From: Albidovulum inexpectatum
GTDB taxonomy: Bacteria > Pseudomonadota > Alphaproteobacteria > Rhodobacterales > Rhodobacteraceae
Assembly: GCF_002927635.1 (NCBI RefSeq)
Contig: NZ_PRDS01000004.1
Coordinates: 124,001 to 188,000, forward strand
Direction of reading: 5' to 3'
DNA length: 64,000 bases
Positions 26,955-38,159 of the stretch are shown piece by piece; position 1 is the first letter of the stretch; the number at the start of each line of letters is the position of its first letter. The notes beneath the pieces are model-generated. The model was given only the letters and a program-made list of their open reading frames with translations. It did no database searches and was not told the DNA's origin. The translations under genes were made by a program, and so were the position numbers.

Positions 26955-27503
26955 ATGACCGGTGAAGAGATCGAGCAGGCAATCGAACGGGTCGCGCGGG
27001 GGGACCGCGCGGCATTCGATGCGCTGTATTCCGCCGTGTCGGGGCAACTTTTCGGGTTGTGCATCCGTGTCCTTCGTGACCGATCACTTGCGGAGGATGC
27101 CTTGCAAGAAGCCTGGGTCAGGATCTGGAACAATGCATCGGGCTATCGCCGCACGGGCGCAAGCCCGATGGCATGGCTGGTGACGCTGACCCGCAACGGG
27201 GCCATCGACCGGCTTCGCGCCGAGCGCAGCGCAGCGACGTCGGGCGCTGACGACGTGACGGCGATGCCGGTTGCGGCCGACGATCCCGGGCCCGAGCGCG
27301 TGGCCGAGGGCCGGGATGAACTCAGACGGTTGGCCGATTGCCTGGGCGAGCTGCCCGCCGACCGCGCGCAGGCGATCCGCGGGGCCTATCTTGACGGCGC
27401 GAGCTATGCCGAATTGGCTGCGCGCTTCGCCGTGCCGCTCAACACCATGCGCAGCTGGCTCCGCCGGGGCCTAATAGCGCTGAAGGAGTGCATGGACCGA
27501 TGA
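26955..27503 (+). CDS. ECF-family RNA polymerase sigma factor
   Basis: This 182-residue ECF sigma factor has region 2 at about residues 10-80 (DRSLAEDALQEAWVRIWNNA) and region 4 at about 120-180 (LDGASYAELAARFAVPLNTM). The frame opens at 26889, but the ATG at 26955 gives the standard start MTGEEIEQ. It is coupled by an ATGA overlap to a RskA-type anti-sigma gene. It is likely autoregulated and directed to the divergent secreted-protein and cupredoxin genes; the signal is unknown. Confidence 0.9.
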   Translation: MTGEEIEQAIERVARGDRAAFDALYSAVSGQLFGLCIRVLRDRSLAEDALQEAWVRIWNNASGYRRTGASPMAWLVTLTRNGAIDRLRAERSAATSGADDVTAMPVAADDPGPERVAEGRDELRRLADCLGELPADRAQAIRGAYLDGASYAELAARFAVPLNTMRSWLRRGLIALKECMDR

Positions 27504-28195
27504 GCGCCGCCGAACATCACCGCGACGACATCGCGCTGGCCGGCGAATACGCGCTCGGGCTGCTCGAGGGCAATGAGCGCGCGGCTTTCGAGGCGCGGCT
27601 TGCCCGCGAGCCGGAGCTTGCCGCGCTGGTCGAGGAATGGCAGGCGCGCTTCGCCGCGCTGGCCGACGAGGTCGAGCCGATCGCACCGCCCGACCGCGTG
27701 AAGGCCGCGCTTGACGCGCGTCTGTTCGGCGGGCGCGATGCCGCGCCGCGCGTGGTACCCTTCCGCCGCCGCGTTCTGGGCGCGGTCCTGGCTCTTGCCG
27801 CCAGTATCGCCGCTCTGGCCTTCCTCGGCCTCTTCAACGGGCCCGACGAGACGCGGCTTGTTGCCGAGGTCACGGCCGAGGACCGCGCGCTGGTGGTCGC
27901 CGCCGAGGCCAATCTGCGCGGGGGTGGCGGCGAGATCGTCGCGCGCCTCGTCGCCGGCGCACCACCGCCCGACCGTGCATTCGAGCTGTGGCTGATCCCG
28001 CAGGGCGCCGATCGGCCGATCTCGCTGGGCCTGATCGCCCCAGGCGCGCCTGCGCGCGCTCGTCTGCCGGCGGAACTGGCTTCGCGCCTCGCCGGGGCCA
28101 CACTGGCGATCAGTACCGAGCCGCCGAGCGGCTCGCCCACCGGCCAGCCGACCGGCCCCGTGGTCGCGGCCGGGCAATTGAGCAAACCGGGATAG
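27500..28195 (+). CDS. RskA-family anti-sigma factor
   Basis: This 231-residue protein has a cytoplasmic N-terminal anti-sigma domain (HRDDIALAGEYALGLLEGNE, residues 7-26), one membrane helix at about 93-114, and a periplasmic anti-sigma-K (RskA) domain containing AFELWLIPQGADRPISLG. It should hold the preceding ECF factor inactive until an envelope signal triggers release. The start overlaps the sigma gene stop. It is followed within 10 bp by a truncated receptor gene. Confidence 0.88.
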   Translation: MSAAEHHRDDIALAGEYALGLLEGNERAAFEARLAREPELAALVEEWQARFAALADEVEPIAPPDRVKAALDARLFGGRDAAPRVVPFRRRVLGAVLALAASIAALAFLGLFNGPDETRLVAEVTAEDRALVVAAEANLRGGGGEIVARLVAGAPPPDRAFELWLIPQGADRPISLGLIAPGAPARARLPAELASRLAGATLAISTEPPSGSPTGQPTGPVVAAGQLSKPG

Positions 28196-28204
28196 GCCGC
28201 GCGC

Positions 28205-28518
28205 CGGGTCGGACGTTCAGCTTGGCGGCGGACTGGCAGCCGCGCGCGGATATCCGCGTTACCGGGCGGTTGCGCCATTCGGGATCGTATTACTCGGATG
28301 ACGAGAACACGGCCGCGGCCTTTATCCCGTCCTATACGGTGGCGGCTGCGCGCGTCTCGTGGACCCCGCGCGAAGGGATGGAACTGTTCGCCTATGTCAA
28401 TAACATCCTGGACGAGGACGCCGTGACCTACATGCGCTATTCGCGCACCATCGCGGGCTACGAGGCGACGGTCCTGGCCCCGCGTGAGGTGGGTCTGGGG
28501 ATGAAGCTGACGTTCTGA
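28205..28518 (+). pseudogene. C-terminal remnant of a TonB-dependent outer-membrane receptor
   Basis: A frame of about 104 codons reads as the final strands of a TonB-dependent receptor beta-barrel: TFSLAADWQPRADIRVTGRL, then GMELFAYVNNILDEDAVTY, ending GLGMKLTF with the terminal Phe expected of barrel proteins. There is no start codon, signal, plug domain or TonB box, and it begins immediately after the anti-sigma gene. More than 80 percent of a normal receptor is missing, so this is a deletion scar. Confidence 0.8.
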
Positions 28519-28581
28519 GCCTTTGGGCGGCCCCGGGCGATGCCTGTGGGACAGGGGCGACGAGCCGGGGCCGCGCAAGCG

Positions 28582-28607
28582 GGCGGGCGGGCAAGATCCC
28601 GCCCGCC
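28582..28607. terminator. Terminator at the end of the thiamine operon
   Basis: GGCGGGCGGG and CCCGCCCGCC form a perfect 10-bp stem with a 6-base loop, 14 bp after the thiD stop. It also faces the end of the receptor remnant. Confidence 0.65.
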
Positions 28608-28620
28608 TGTGGCGTCTGGC

Positions 28621-29382
28621 TCAGCCGTCGCAAATTGCCGGGCCGTGCGTGGCGCATTCCTTCGCAGCGCGGGCGAAATCCTCCGCCAGGAGCAGGCGCG
28701 CAGTGCGGATTGCCCCGTCGATATCCTGGCCGCGCGCCAGGCCCACCGCGATCGCGCTGGCCAGCCGGCAGCCGGTGCCGCGCAGCCCGGTGGCCAGTCG
28801 CGGTCCAGTGTATTCACGCTCATGCGCGCCGGTCCGGTACAGCCGGTCCGTGCATCTGGGCCCGGTTGCATGCCCTCCCTTGACCAGCACGGCCTCGCAG
28901 CCAAGTTCCAGCAATGCATGCGCGCGGGTGGCGTCGTCGGCATCGTCGCCGACGCCAAGCGCCCGCGCCAGCAGGGCAAGTTCGGGCAGGTTCGGCGTGA
29001 CCAGCGTCGCGCGGGGCAGGATATGCGCGACCAGCGCGGCAAGGCCGTCGGACGTCAGCAGGGCACGACCCGAACTGGCGGCAAGCACGGGATCGACCAC
29101 CAGCGGCGCGGGCGGCAGTGCATCGGTCAGGGCCGTCACGATGGCAGCATCCGCCAGCATCCCGGTCTTGACCGCGCCGACGGGACCTGCGGCAAGAATC
29201 TGCGCCTTGACCCGGTCCGCGGGCTGGGGCCAGACGGCGGCGACGGAACGGTCGTTCTGGGCGGTAATGGCGGTCACCGCGATTGCCGCCTCGGCGCCCA
29301 GCCGCGCCGCCGTGGCGACGTCGCGGGACAGGCCCGCCCCGCCGCTGGAATCGGTTCCGCCGACGAACAGGACGCGCGTCAT
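28621..29382 (-). CDS. thiD: Hydroxymethylpyrimidine/phosphomethylpyrimidine kinase ThiD
   Basis: This 253-residue ribokinase-fold enzyme makes HMP-pyrophosphate for thiamine synthesis. Visible motifs include VGGTDSSGGAGLSRD near the start, VKTGMLAD, VTPNLPE and VKGGH, and a C-terminal GLRGTGCRLASAIA with the catalytic region. The ATG at 29382 overlaps the thiE stop. It is the last gene of the riboswitch-led operon. Confidence 0.92.
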   Translation of the reverse strand: MTRVLFVGGTDSSGGAGLSRDVATAARLGAEAAIAVTAITAQNDRSVAAVWPQPADRVKAQILAAGPVGAVKTGMLADAAIVTALTDALPPAPLVVDPVLAASSGRALLTSDGLAALVAHILPRATLVTPNLPELALLARALGVGDDADDATRAHALLELGCEAVLVKGGHATGPRCTDRLYRTGAHEREYTGPRLATGLRGTGCRLASAIAVGLARGQDIDGAIRTARLLLAEDFARAAKECATHGPAICDG

Positions 29383-30011
29383 GGCGATCCGCATGCGTGA
29401 TCCGGCGCGAGCCCGGCCCCCCGCGTGGCACGGATCCATTCGCGGCAGCGCGCCTCGGGGTCGGGCGCGGTGGCGATGTCGGTGACGACCGCGGCGCTGT
29501 CGGCCCCGGCCTCCAGCACCAGGGGCGCGCGCTCGGGCGTGATCCCGCCGATCGCCACCAGCGGCAGCGCGCCGATGCGGCGCTTCCACTCGGCCACGCG
29601 CCCAATGCCCTGCGGCGCCCATTTCATCTGCTTCAGAAGCGTGGGCCAGATCGGCCCCAGCGCCACATAGGCCGGATCAAGTGCCAGCGCGCGGTCAAGT
29701 TCGGCCTCATCATGGGTGGACAGTCCGAAGCGCACGCCCGCGCGGCGCAAGTCGGGGATGTCGGCGCCGTCCAGATCCTCCTGCCCCAGATGGACCCAGT
29801 CGATGCCGAGATCCAGCGCAAGCCGCCAGTGATCGTTCAGGATCAGCGTCGCGCCATGGCGCCCGCAGATGTCGCGCGCGCGCCGTGCCTCGGCCCGAAG
29901 GGCGGCGGGCGCAAGGCCCTTGGCGCGCAGCTGCACCGTGCGCACGCCCAAGGGCACAAGCCGTTCGATCAGCGCCGCATCGGCGCAGATGAGATAGAAG
30001 CGGTCCAGCAT
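29379..30011 (-). CDS. thiE: Thiamine-phosphate synthase ThiE
   Basis: This 210-residue TIM-barrel enzyme joins HMP-PP and the thiazole phosphate. It shows VQLRAKG, NDHWRLAL, VHLGQEDL and GPIWPTLLKQM, the last being a variant of the usual GPIFPTxTK pyrophosphate loop. The start overlaps the thiG stop by one base, and its end overlaps thiD. Confidence 0.9.
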   Translation of the reverse strand: MLDRFYLICADAALIERLVPLGVRTVQLRAKGLAPAALRAEARRARDICGRHGATLILNDHWRLALDLGIDWVHLGQEDLDGADIPDLRRAGVRFGLSTHDEAELDRALALDPAYVALGPIWPTLLKQMKWAPQGIGRVAEWKRRIGALPLVAIGGITPERAPLVLEAGADSAAVVTDIATAPDPEARCREWIRATRGAGLAPDHACGSP

Positions 30012-30769
30012 CAGCCCAGCTCCGCCATGCCGAAAACCGGGGTCGAGGGCCGCGCCATGTCGCGGCGCGGCATCAGGCCGGCCTCGAAGCCCAGCCGCCC
30101 GGCTTCGACCGCGCGGGCAAAGGCGCGGGCCATGGCGACGGGGTTGCCCGCCCGCGCCACGGCGGTGTTGAGCAGCACCGCGTCAAACCCCATCTCCATC
30201 GCGCGCGCGGCGTCCGAAGGCGTGCCGATCCCGGCGTCGATCACCAGCGGAACATCCGGGAAATGCGCCCGCATCGCGCGTAGCCCCTCGACATTGCGCA
30301 GGCCCTGGCCCGAGCCGATCGGCGCGCCCCAGGGCATCAGCACCCGGCACCCCGCCTCGACCAGCCTTTCGCCCAGCACCAGATCCTCGGTCGTGTAGGG
30401 AAAGACCTCGAAGCCCTCGGCACAGAGGATGCGCGCGGCCTCGACCAGCGCGAAGGGATCGGGCTGCAGCGTGTCGGCGTGGCCGATCACCTCGAGCTTG
30501 ATCCAGTTCGTGCCGAACAGCTCGCGCGCCATCCGCGCGGTGGTGACGGCCTCGCGCGCGCTGTGGCAGCCGGCGGTGTTGGGCAGGATGCGGCAGCCGG
30601 ACCCGGCGACGATCTCGCGAAACCGCGCGCCTTCGGGCCCTTCGCGGCGCAGGCTGACGGTGATGACCTGCGTGCCCGAGGCCGCGATCGCCGCGCGCAG
30701 CACGGCGGGCGAGGGATATTGTGCCGTGCCCAGCATCAGCCGGCTTTGCAATGCGACGCCATAGAACAT
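30011..30769 (-). CDS. thiG: Thiazole synthase ThiG
   Basis: This 252-residue barrel enzyme forms the thiazole ring from DXP, ThiS-thiocarboxylate and dehydroglycine. Family blocks are visible: [25 protein letters not shown], the Schiff-base Lys in [22 protein letters not shown], and [11 protein letters not shown]. It lies one base after thiS and overlaps thiE, matching its partner role with ThiS. Confidence 0.94.
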   Translation of the reverse strand: MFYGVALQSRLMLGTAQYPSPAVLRAAIAASGTQVITVSLRREGPEGARFREIVAGSGCRILPNTAGCHSAREAVTTARMARELFGTNWIKLEVIGHADTLQPDPFALVEAARILCAEGFEVFPYTTEDLVLGERLVEAGCRVLMPWGAPIGSGQGLRNVEGLRAMRAHFPDVPLVIDAGIGTPSDAARAMEMGFDAVLLNTAVARAGNPVAMARAFARAVEAGRLGFEAGLMPRRDMARPSTPVFGMAELG

Positions 30770-30770
30770 C

Positions 30771-30952
30771 TCAGCCTCCCTGCATGGGCCGCAAGACCTC
30801 GACGCGGTCGCCAGGGGTCAGCGGCGTGCCGGCGCGCGCGGCGCGCGGCACGAATTCTCCGTTCAGCGCGGTGGCGACGCAGTCGGATTCGTCGCCCCGT
30901 TCCTCCAGCAGCGCGGCCAGATCGCGCGCGCCGGTTTCGGTCGGATGTCCGT

Positions 30953-30968
<16 letters not shown>
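30771..30968 (-). CDS. thiS: Sulfur carrier protein ThiS
   Basis: This small ubiquitin-like protein (65 residues from the GTG at 30968) ends in the Gly-Gly (PMQGG) that is adenylated and thiocarboxylated. The body contains [19 protein letters not shown] and [10 protein letters not shown], all ThiS-like. An ATG at 30977 is possible, but AGGAGG lies only about three bases from it and about ten from the GTG, so I prefer the GTG. It overlaps the end of thiO. Confidence 0.9.
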
Positions 30969-33804
<2,836 letters not shown>

Positions 33805-33827
33805 TCACGTGTGGCGGAAATCCTCCC

Positions 33828-33942
33828 GGTCTTCCTACGCCAGTATCAACTGGGTCAGGTTCAAAGGGTCGCTTCGCCGGGCTCCGCGTGGGAACCCCGT
33901 CAGCCTCTCAGTCCCCTTGGCGGGACTCCCCTGACACACCGG
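33828..33942 (-). promoter_or_regulatory. TPP riboswitch (THI element) upstream of thiC
   Basis: Read on the minus strand the element carries the conserved core: GGGACTGAGAGG, then ACCCTTTGAACCTGA, then AACTGG, TACTGGCGTAGGAAG. These are the pyrimidine-sensing CTGAGA and pyrophosphate-helix segments of the TPP aptamer. The remaining 143 bp to the thiC start would hold the expression platform; in Gram-negative bacteria it usually masks the ribosome site. When TPP is abundant thiC translation should fall. Confidence 0.95.
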
Positions 33943-34001
33943 TGAGGTTTTCGCGTCGGGTGCGATTCGTCAATGGCCATTTCGGGCCAATCCGGTCAGG
34001 C

Positions 34002-34901
34002 TCAGCGCGCGCGGATCTCGATCGTGAAGCTGCGCTGCGCGCCCGCAGGGGGGCGGGGGAATGGTTCCGCGGCCCGGACCAGCCGGATGGCGGCACGATC
34101 AAGATCGTTCGAACCCGAACTTTTCGTCAGCGAAACCGATGTCAGCCGCCCGTCCACCCCGATGGAAAAGGCAATGGTCGCGGCGCCCTGTGCCCGCACA
34201 CGCGGCTTGCCCATCCGGGCGAGCTTGCGGAGCACCTGGCCGGGATAGTTCGAAACGGCGGCATTGCCGGACTCGGCCCGCGCACCCCCCGCGCCCGAAC
34301 GCTGTTCCCCGGTTTCGCTTCGTCCGGTTGCCGCGCCGGCGCGCATGTCCCGCGCGCCATTGCCCCGACTTGCGGGGCGGGCCAGCTCTTGCGGCGATGG
34401 GGTCGGCGCTGCGCGCGTCGTTTCTTGCCGTGCTTTCCGGACGGGCGCGGCCGTTTCGGCGGGGCGCTGTCGCGGCCGGGGCGAGCTGTCGGGCGCGCTG
34501 GCCGGCTGTGGCTCGGCCGGTGGCTGTCCCTCGATCCGCTGGGCGGGCGCGCGGCCGGCAAGCGGCGGCCGGTCCGCGCCCCGAGGCGCGACGGGAATGG
34601 GCAAGACCGGAGCCGTCGCGGCTGTCACGCGCTCGACCGGCGCGGCGCTGACAGGCGGCAGGACATCGGATCGGCTGGGGGGCGTCGTCGCGGGGACCGG
34701 CGTTACCGTCTCGGCCCGCAGGGGCGTGAGTGTTCCCGCCGCCAGATCCGCGAAGCCGTTCCCAAGGCGCAATTCGGCCTCGGCGCCGCCGGCTTCGATC
34801 ATCGGCGCAGCACCCGGCGCCAGCGTGACAAGGGCAAGCATGTGAACGGCCAGTGCGGCCCCGAGCGACAGGCCGCGCACCAGCGGCGAGGACGGGATCA
34901 T
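34002..34901 (-). CDS. tonB: TonB energy-transducing protein
   Basis: This 299-residue protein spans the inner membrane once (about residues 8-28), then has a long Pro/Ala/Arg-rich periplasmic spacer (about 60-205), and a C-terminal TonB domain of about 85 residues (YPGQVLRKLARMGKPRVRAQ to FTIEIRAR). It transmits force from ExbB-ExbD to outer-membrane receptors. The start overlaps the exbD stop. It is the last gene of the hemP-exb-tonB unit, and the TPP riboswitch promoter follows. Confidence 0.9.
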   Translation of the reverse strand: MIPSSPLVRGLSLGAALAVHMLALVTLAPGAAPMIEAGGAEAELRLGNGFADLAAGTLTPLRAETVTPVPATTPPSRSDVLPPVSAAPVERVTAATAPVLPIPVAPRGADRPPLAGRAPAQRIEGQPPAEPQPASAPDSSPRPRQRPAETAAPVRKARQETTRAAPTPSPQELARPASRGNGARDMRAGAATGRSETGEQRSGAGGARAESGNAAVSNYPGQVLRKLARMGKPRVRAQGAATIAFSIGVDGRLTSVSLTKSSGSNDLDRAAIRLVRAAEPFPRPPAGAQRSFTIEIRAR

Positions 34902-35284
34902 CGCGTCTCCCTTTCGGTGGCGATGACAACGCTTTCGGCACCGGCCCGGGTCAATTCGCGCGCAATCGCGACCAGCCGCGCGGCGGGAAGATCCCGGTCG
35001 GGCATCAGCCGTGCGCGCGCGCGCTCGACCTCGGGCAGGGCGGACAGATAGGCGGCGGCCGAGTCAACGCCCCGGCCGCGATGGCTGAGCCGGCCGTCCG
35101 CATGGACCACCAGCACGTCGCCAAGCGGCGTGGTATCGGGATCGTCCGCGCGGACCAGGCGCAGATCGGTCTCGACCGGAGCTGCGATCTGGCCGGCCAC
35201 GAGAAAGAAGACCAGCATCAGGAAGACGATGTTGATGAGCGCGACGGTCGGCTCGCGCTCGGCTCGGCGGGGCTGGCGTCTCAT
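34898..35284 (-). CDS. exbD: ExbD-family protein (second copy)
   Basis: This 128-residue protein has one N-terminal helix with the functional Asp position replaced: the segment reads PTVALINIVFLMLVFFLVAGQ, where canonical ExbD has P-L-I-D-V-x-F-x-L-L. The missing membrane Asp may mean it is a structural partner of the first ExbD instead of the proton-conducting copy. It has a short periplasmic domain. Overlaps in ATGA fashion with both neighbours. Confidence 0.8.
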   Translation of the reverse strand: MRRQPRRAEREPTVALINIVFLMLVFFLVAGQIAAPVETDLRLVRADDPDTTPLGDVLVVHADGRLSHRGRGVDSAAAYLSALPEVERARARLMPDRDLPAARLVAIARELTRAGAESVVIATERETR

Positions 35285-35664
35285 GATCCCTCCAGCACGG
35301 TGACGGTGATGCCTTCGACCCTGCGCAGCAGCACGAGAAGATCGGCCAGCCTCTGTGCGGTGACCCCGCCGGCCGGCGCGACGATCACGTCCAGCCGGCC
35401 TTCGTCGGGTCGCATGGCCACCAGCCGCGGGGCCAGATCGTCAGGCGAGATCTCGTCGGGGCCAAGACGCAGCGTATCGGGACCCAGCGACAGGAAGGCG
35501 CGCGCGGATTGCGATGCGTTTGCGGATGCCGCGCCTGCCGTGCCCAGCTCGAGCTCGGCAAAGCGCGAGAAGGTCGATGTCAGCATGAAGAACATCAGCA
35601 GCAGGAAGACGACATCGATGAGCGAGGTCATCGACAGGCGCCGCCTTGTCCGGCGTCTAGGCAT
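35281..35664 (-). CDS. exbD: ExbD biopolymer transport protein (first copy)
   Basis: This 127-residue protein has the canonical proton-path segment MTSLIDVVFLLLMFFML, with the membrane Asp (SLIDVVF) intact, followed by a periplasmic domain ending in ITVTVLEGS. It assembles with ExbB to use the proton motive force for TonB. The frame opens at 35703; the ATG at 35664, overlapping the exbB end by 8 bp, gives the normal basic start MPRRRTRRRL. Confidence 0.87.
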   Translation of the reverse strand: MPRRRTRRRLSMTSLIDVVFLLLMFFMLTSTFSRFAELELGTAGAASANASQSARAFLSLGPDTLRLGPDEISPDDLAPRLVAMRPDEGRLDVIVAPAGGVTAQRLADLLVLLRRVEGITVTVLEGS

Positions 35665-36337
35665 GGGCCCGCCTCGAGACCGCCCCTGATGGTTCGGCGG
35701 CATCGTCCGCAGCGATCCGGCCCAGCGGGGCCAGGACGGTGTGCAGCGCGCGCATGGCGGTCACGCGCTCGGCATCCATCCGCGCGTCGAACCAGTTCAG
35801 CGCCAGGCTGATCGGCATGGCCACGCCCAGCCCGACCGCGGTGGTCAGCAGCGCGACCCAGATACCGCCGGCCAGAACCGATGGATCGACCTGCGTTCCG
35901 GATTGCTGAAGCGCCTGAAAGGCCGAGATCATGCCAAGGACCGTGCCGAACAGGCCCAGCAGCGGGGCGAGCTGCGCGACGAAATCAAGCAGGCGCAGGC
36001 CCCGTTCGAGCCGGGCGAAATGCGCTTCGGCCTCGGCCTCGAGCCGCGCGGCATCGGCATTGCCGCGTGCGGCCGCATCCATCGCCATCGCGACCACCGG
36101 CGCAAGATAGCTGCGCGAGCGTTCCAGATGCGCGCGCGCGCCCGCCCGGTCGCCGGAATCCCACGCCCCCACCGCGCGCATCAGTTCGCGGTGGCGGCCG
36201 ACCCCCGCCGCGGCATGTTGCCAGAACTTGTAGATCGCCACCGATGCGGACAGCACCGACAGCGCCACCAGCAGCAGCACGACCGGGCCGCCCAGATCGG
36301 CAATGCGCCGCACCCCTTCGATCACCGTCCCGATCAT
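35657..36337 (-). CDS. exbB: ExbB/MotA/TolQ-type proton channel protein
   Basis: This 226-residue protein has three membrane helices. The MotA/TolQ/ExbB signature LLDFVAQLAPLLGLFGTVLGM is followed by the third helix in GGIWVALLTTAVGLGVAMPI, which carries the pore Thr residues. It forms the motor with the two ExbD proteins downstream. The start overlaps the stop of the preceding secreted-protein gene. Confidence 0.9.
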   Translation of the reverse strand: MIGTVIEGVRRIADLGGPVVLLLVALSVLSASVAIYKFWQHAAAGVGRHRELMRAVGAWDSGDRAGARAHLERSRSYLAPVVAMAMDAAARGNADAARLEAEAEAHFARLERGLRLLDFVAQLAPLLGLFGTVLGMISAFQALQQSGTQVDPSVLAGGIWVALLTTAVGLGVAMPISLALNWFDARMDAERVTAMRALHTVLAPLGRIAADDAAEPSGAVSRRAHA

Positions 36338-36801
36338 TTCAGCATCTCCACGCCCTGGACGCGGCTGGACGGATCCAGGGCCGCCATGCAGTCCTTCGCG
36401 TCCAGCCCGGTCCCCGCACAGTTGTCGGCGTCATTGATCAGCACCGCGCCCAGCCGCGCGCAATCCAGCGCGGGCAGCGCGAACTGGCGCACCTGCAGAC
36501 GCCCCGCGGGCAGGCTGCCGAAATCAAGCAGGCTCAGCCGCTCGACCAGCCTGTCGGTATCGAAGAGGACGGCCTGAAACACCGCGTCGTCGATATCCGG
36601 GTGCAGGCCATTGCGAACCACGAAGGTGACCTGACAGGCCTGATCGATCTGGTCAATGGCGCTGAGTTCCAGCGTGATCCGCCGGTCTCCGGTTTCCGGT
36701 TCCGCTTCGGCCGGAGCCGTCTGGGCACCGGACGGAACGGCGGCGCAGATCGCCAGCACAAGGCACAGACCCGCGCCGGCCGTGTCGCGCAATGCGGACA
36801 T
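36334..36801 (-). CDS. Secreted small protein with four cysteines, in the exb-tonB operon
   Basis: This 155-residue protein has a signal peptide (cleavage near residue 26, PSGAQT) and a mature domain with four Cys (in QACQV, LDCAR, DNCAG, KDCMA) that could form two disulfides. The body reads as beta-rich (ITLELSAIDQIDQACQVTF). I do not recognise a named family. Its ATGA overlap with exbB and position after hemP suggest an accessory role in the TonB system, possibly in the periplasm. Confidence 0.75.
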   Translation of the reverse strand: MSALRDTAGAGLCLVLAICAAVPSGAQTAPAEAEPETGDRRITLELSAIDQIDQACQVTFVVRNGLHPDIDDAVFQAVLFDTDRLVERLSLLDFGSLPAGRLQVRQFALPALDCARLGAVLINDADNCAGTGLDAKDCMAALDPSSRVQGVEMLK

Positions 36802-36848
36802 ATCGTTTTCCCTGTATCTTCTGGCGACCGGTCAGGGTCGCCGTGGCG

Positions 36849-37022
36849 CTACTTGGTCAGGATCAGCTTGCCGGCGCGGGTGATGCGCAGCGTATAGATC
36901 TGGCCATCCAGCACGATCAGGGCCTTGACCCCGTTGGTTACCAGCGCGCGGGCGTCATAGATCGCCGTGCCGTCGGACGGTTCGATCGCGACGGGTTTTG
37001 GCAGGCCTGACATCATGCCCAT
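36849..37022 (-). CDS. hemP: Hemin uptake protein HemP/HmuP
   Basis: A 57-residue frame translates to a HemP-type protein: the diagnostic segment DGQIYTLRITRAGKLILTK lies at the C terminus and IYDARALVTNG in the middle. HemP/HmuP proteins are linked to haem-uptake operons and in some alphaproteobacteria act as co-activators of them. I chose the ATG at 37022 with GGAGG upstream; ATGs at 37016 and 37013 are also possible. It lies 47 bp before the secreted-protein gene, and its presence points to haem or iron uptake as the job of this TonB system. Confidence 0.88.
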   Translation of the reverse strand: MGMMSGLPKPVAIEPSDGTAIYDARALVTNGVKALIVLDGQIYTLRITRAGKLILTK

Positions 37023-37427
37023 TCCTTCGCCTCCGCTTGCCGTGGTGAATTACAAGTCGCCGTGGCCGGGAACCATCCCGTCTCCCTGGCTGGCGGTGAA
37101 GCCGGCCGCGCCCCTCGAACGGGTGTCCTCATTGTCATCTCCTGTTGCTGAAGGCCCGGGCTGCCGCGAGGGGGTGGCTGGGACCTGATCGGATTCTGCC
37201 CGTCACGGGCAAGGCATGGAACCTGACGCCCTGCCTACAAAACCCAACTAAAAGTGTCAACAATTGAAACGCGGGCGTGATGCAAGACAGGGCAATGGGG
37301 CGTGCCGGCAGATGATGCGACGCTGAAATACTTCATGTATCTGACAAGAAAGGCATTTCCTTTCCCGGCCGGATACGCATCCTGCGCTGCGCGGGGGCGA
37401 CCCGCACAACCATGAGGGGCAGTATTG
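37023..37427. other. 405-bp divergent region between hemP and the outer-membrane protein gene
   Basis: No convincing gene is seen. It contains a sigma-70-like promoter facing hemP (37232-37260, listed separately) and an AT-richer patch around 37230-37275. I could not identify a Fur box or an Irr (ICE) box with confidence. Confidence 0.55.
37232..37260 (-). promoter_or_regulatory. Sigma-70-like promoter directed at hemP
   Basis: On the minus strand a perfect TTGACA (37260-37255) is separated by 17 bp from TAGGCA (37237-37232), a weak -10. It lies about 210 bp upstream of hemP in the most AT-rich part of the gap, which suits a regulated iron/haem promoter. Confidence 0.45.
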
Positions 37428-38132
37428 ATGGATCTGAAAGTTCTTGCGGGTGTGGTTTCGATACTGGCGCTTGGCGCAGGCGCGGCCTGGTCGGCCGAGG
37501 TCACGGGCGGGGAATTCCGGTTGAATTATTCGACCTTTACCGGCAGCCCGATGGACCAGCTGGACGCGACGTCGATTTCGGGGGCAATCGAAGTCGGCAT
37601 CGCGCGCCAGTTCGCGGTCCAGGGCGATGCGGGGCTGGTCAATTTCGGATATTCGGGCGCAGATTCCAGCTGGTTTACGCTTCATGGCATTCACCATGTC
37701 AACGAATCCACCTCTCTTGGCGCATTTGTCGGCCGGGAAGAGCTGGAAGGAGAGGGGTCGACCTATTACGGGATCGAGATCGGCCAGGAATTCGGTCAGC
37801 TGAAAGGTGAAGCCTATCTGGCCACGTTCGAAGAGAGCGGAGAAGACAGTACGCTGTTCGGCATGGGCGCGGATTACGCGGTCAATGACAGCTTCAGCTT
37901 CGGTCTTTCACACGATCGACTGGATATCGCGGGCGAAGCGGCCCATCGTACGGCCCTGCGCGGCGCGTACGCCATGGGCAATGCCTCGGTGACGGCCGAG
38001 ATCGGCTCGAGGCAGATCAACGGAATCGGGTCCGAAACCTTTGTCGGCATCCGATTCAAGACGACTTTCGGCGCGGCGCGGGGTGCGACCTTCGACCGGC
38101 GCAGCCTGACCAGCCTGATCCCCGGACTGTAA
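37428..38132 (+). CDS. Small outer-membrane beta-barrel protein
   Basis: This 234-residue protein has a signal peptide (cleavage near residue 22) and alternating amphipathic strands rich in Gly and aromatic residues (GEFRLNYSTFTG, FVGIRFKTTFGA). It resembles the compact porin-like proteins of Rhodobacterales. The final residues after the last strand are an unusual tail of about 20 residues instead of a terminal Phe. ATG at 37428 is preceded by GAGGGG; a TTG at 37425 is less likely. Role as porin or stability factor is unknown. A convergent terminator follows. Confidence 0.65.
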   Translation: MDLKVLAGVVSILALGAGAAWSAEVTGGEFRLNYSTFTGSPMDQLDATSISGAIEVGIARQFAVQGDAGLVNFGYSGADSSWFTLHGIHHVNESTSLGAFVGREELEGEGSTYYGIEIGQEFGQLKGEAYLATFEESGEDSTLFGMGADYAVNDSFSFGLSHDRLDIAGEAAHRTALRGAYAMGNASVTAEIGSRQINGIGSETFVGIRFKTTFGAARGATFDRRSLTSLIPGL

Positions 38133-38159
38133 TCGCATTTTTCGTCCGGCTGGATCATC

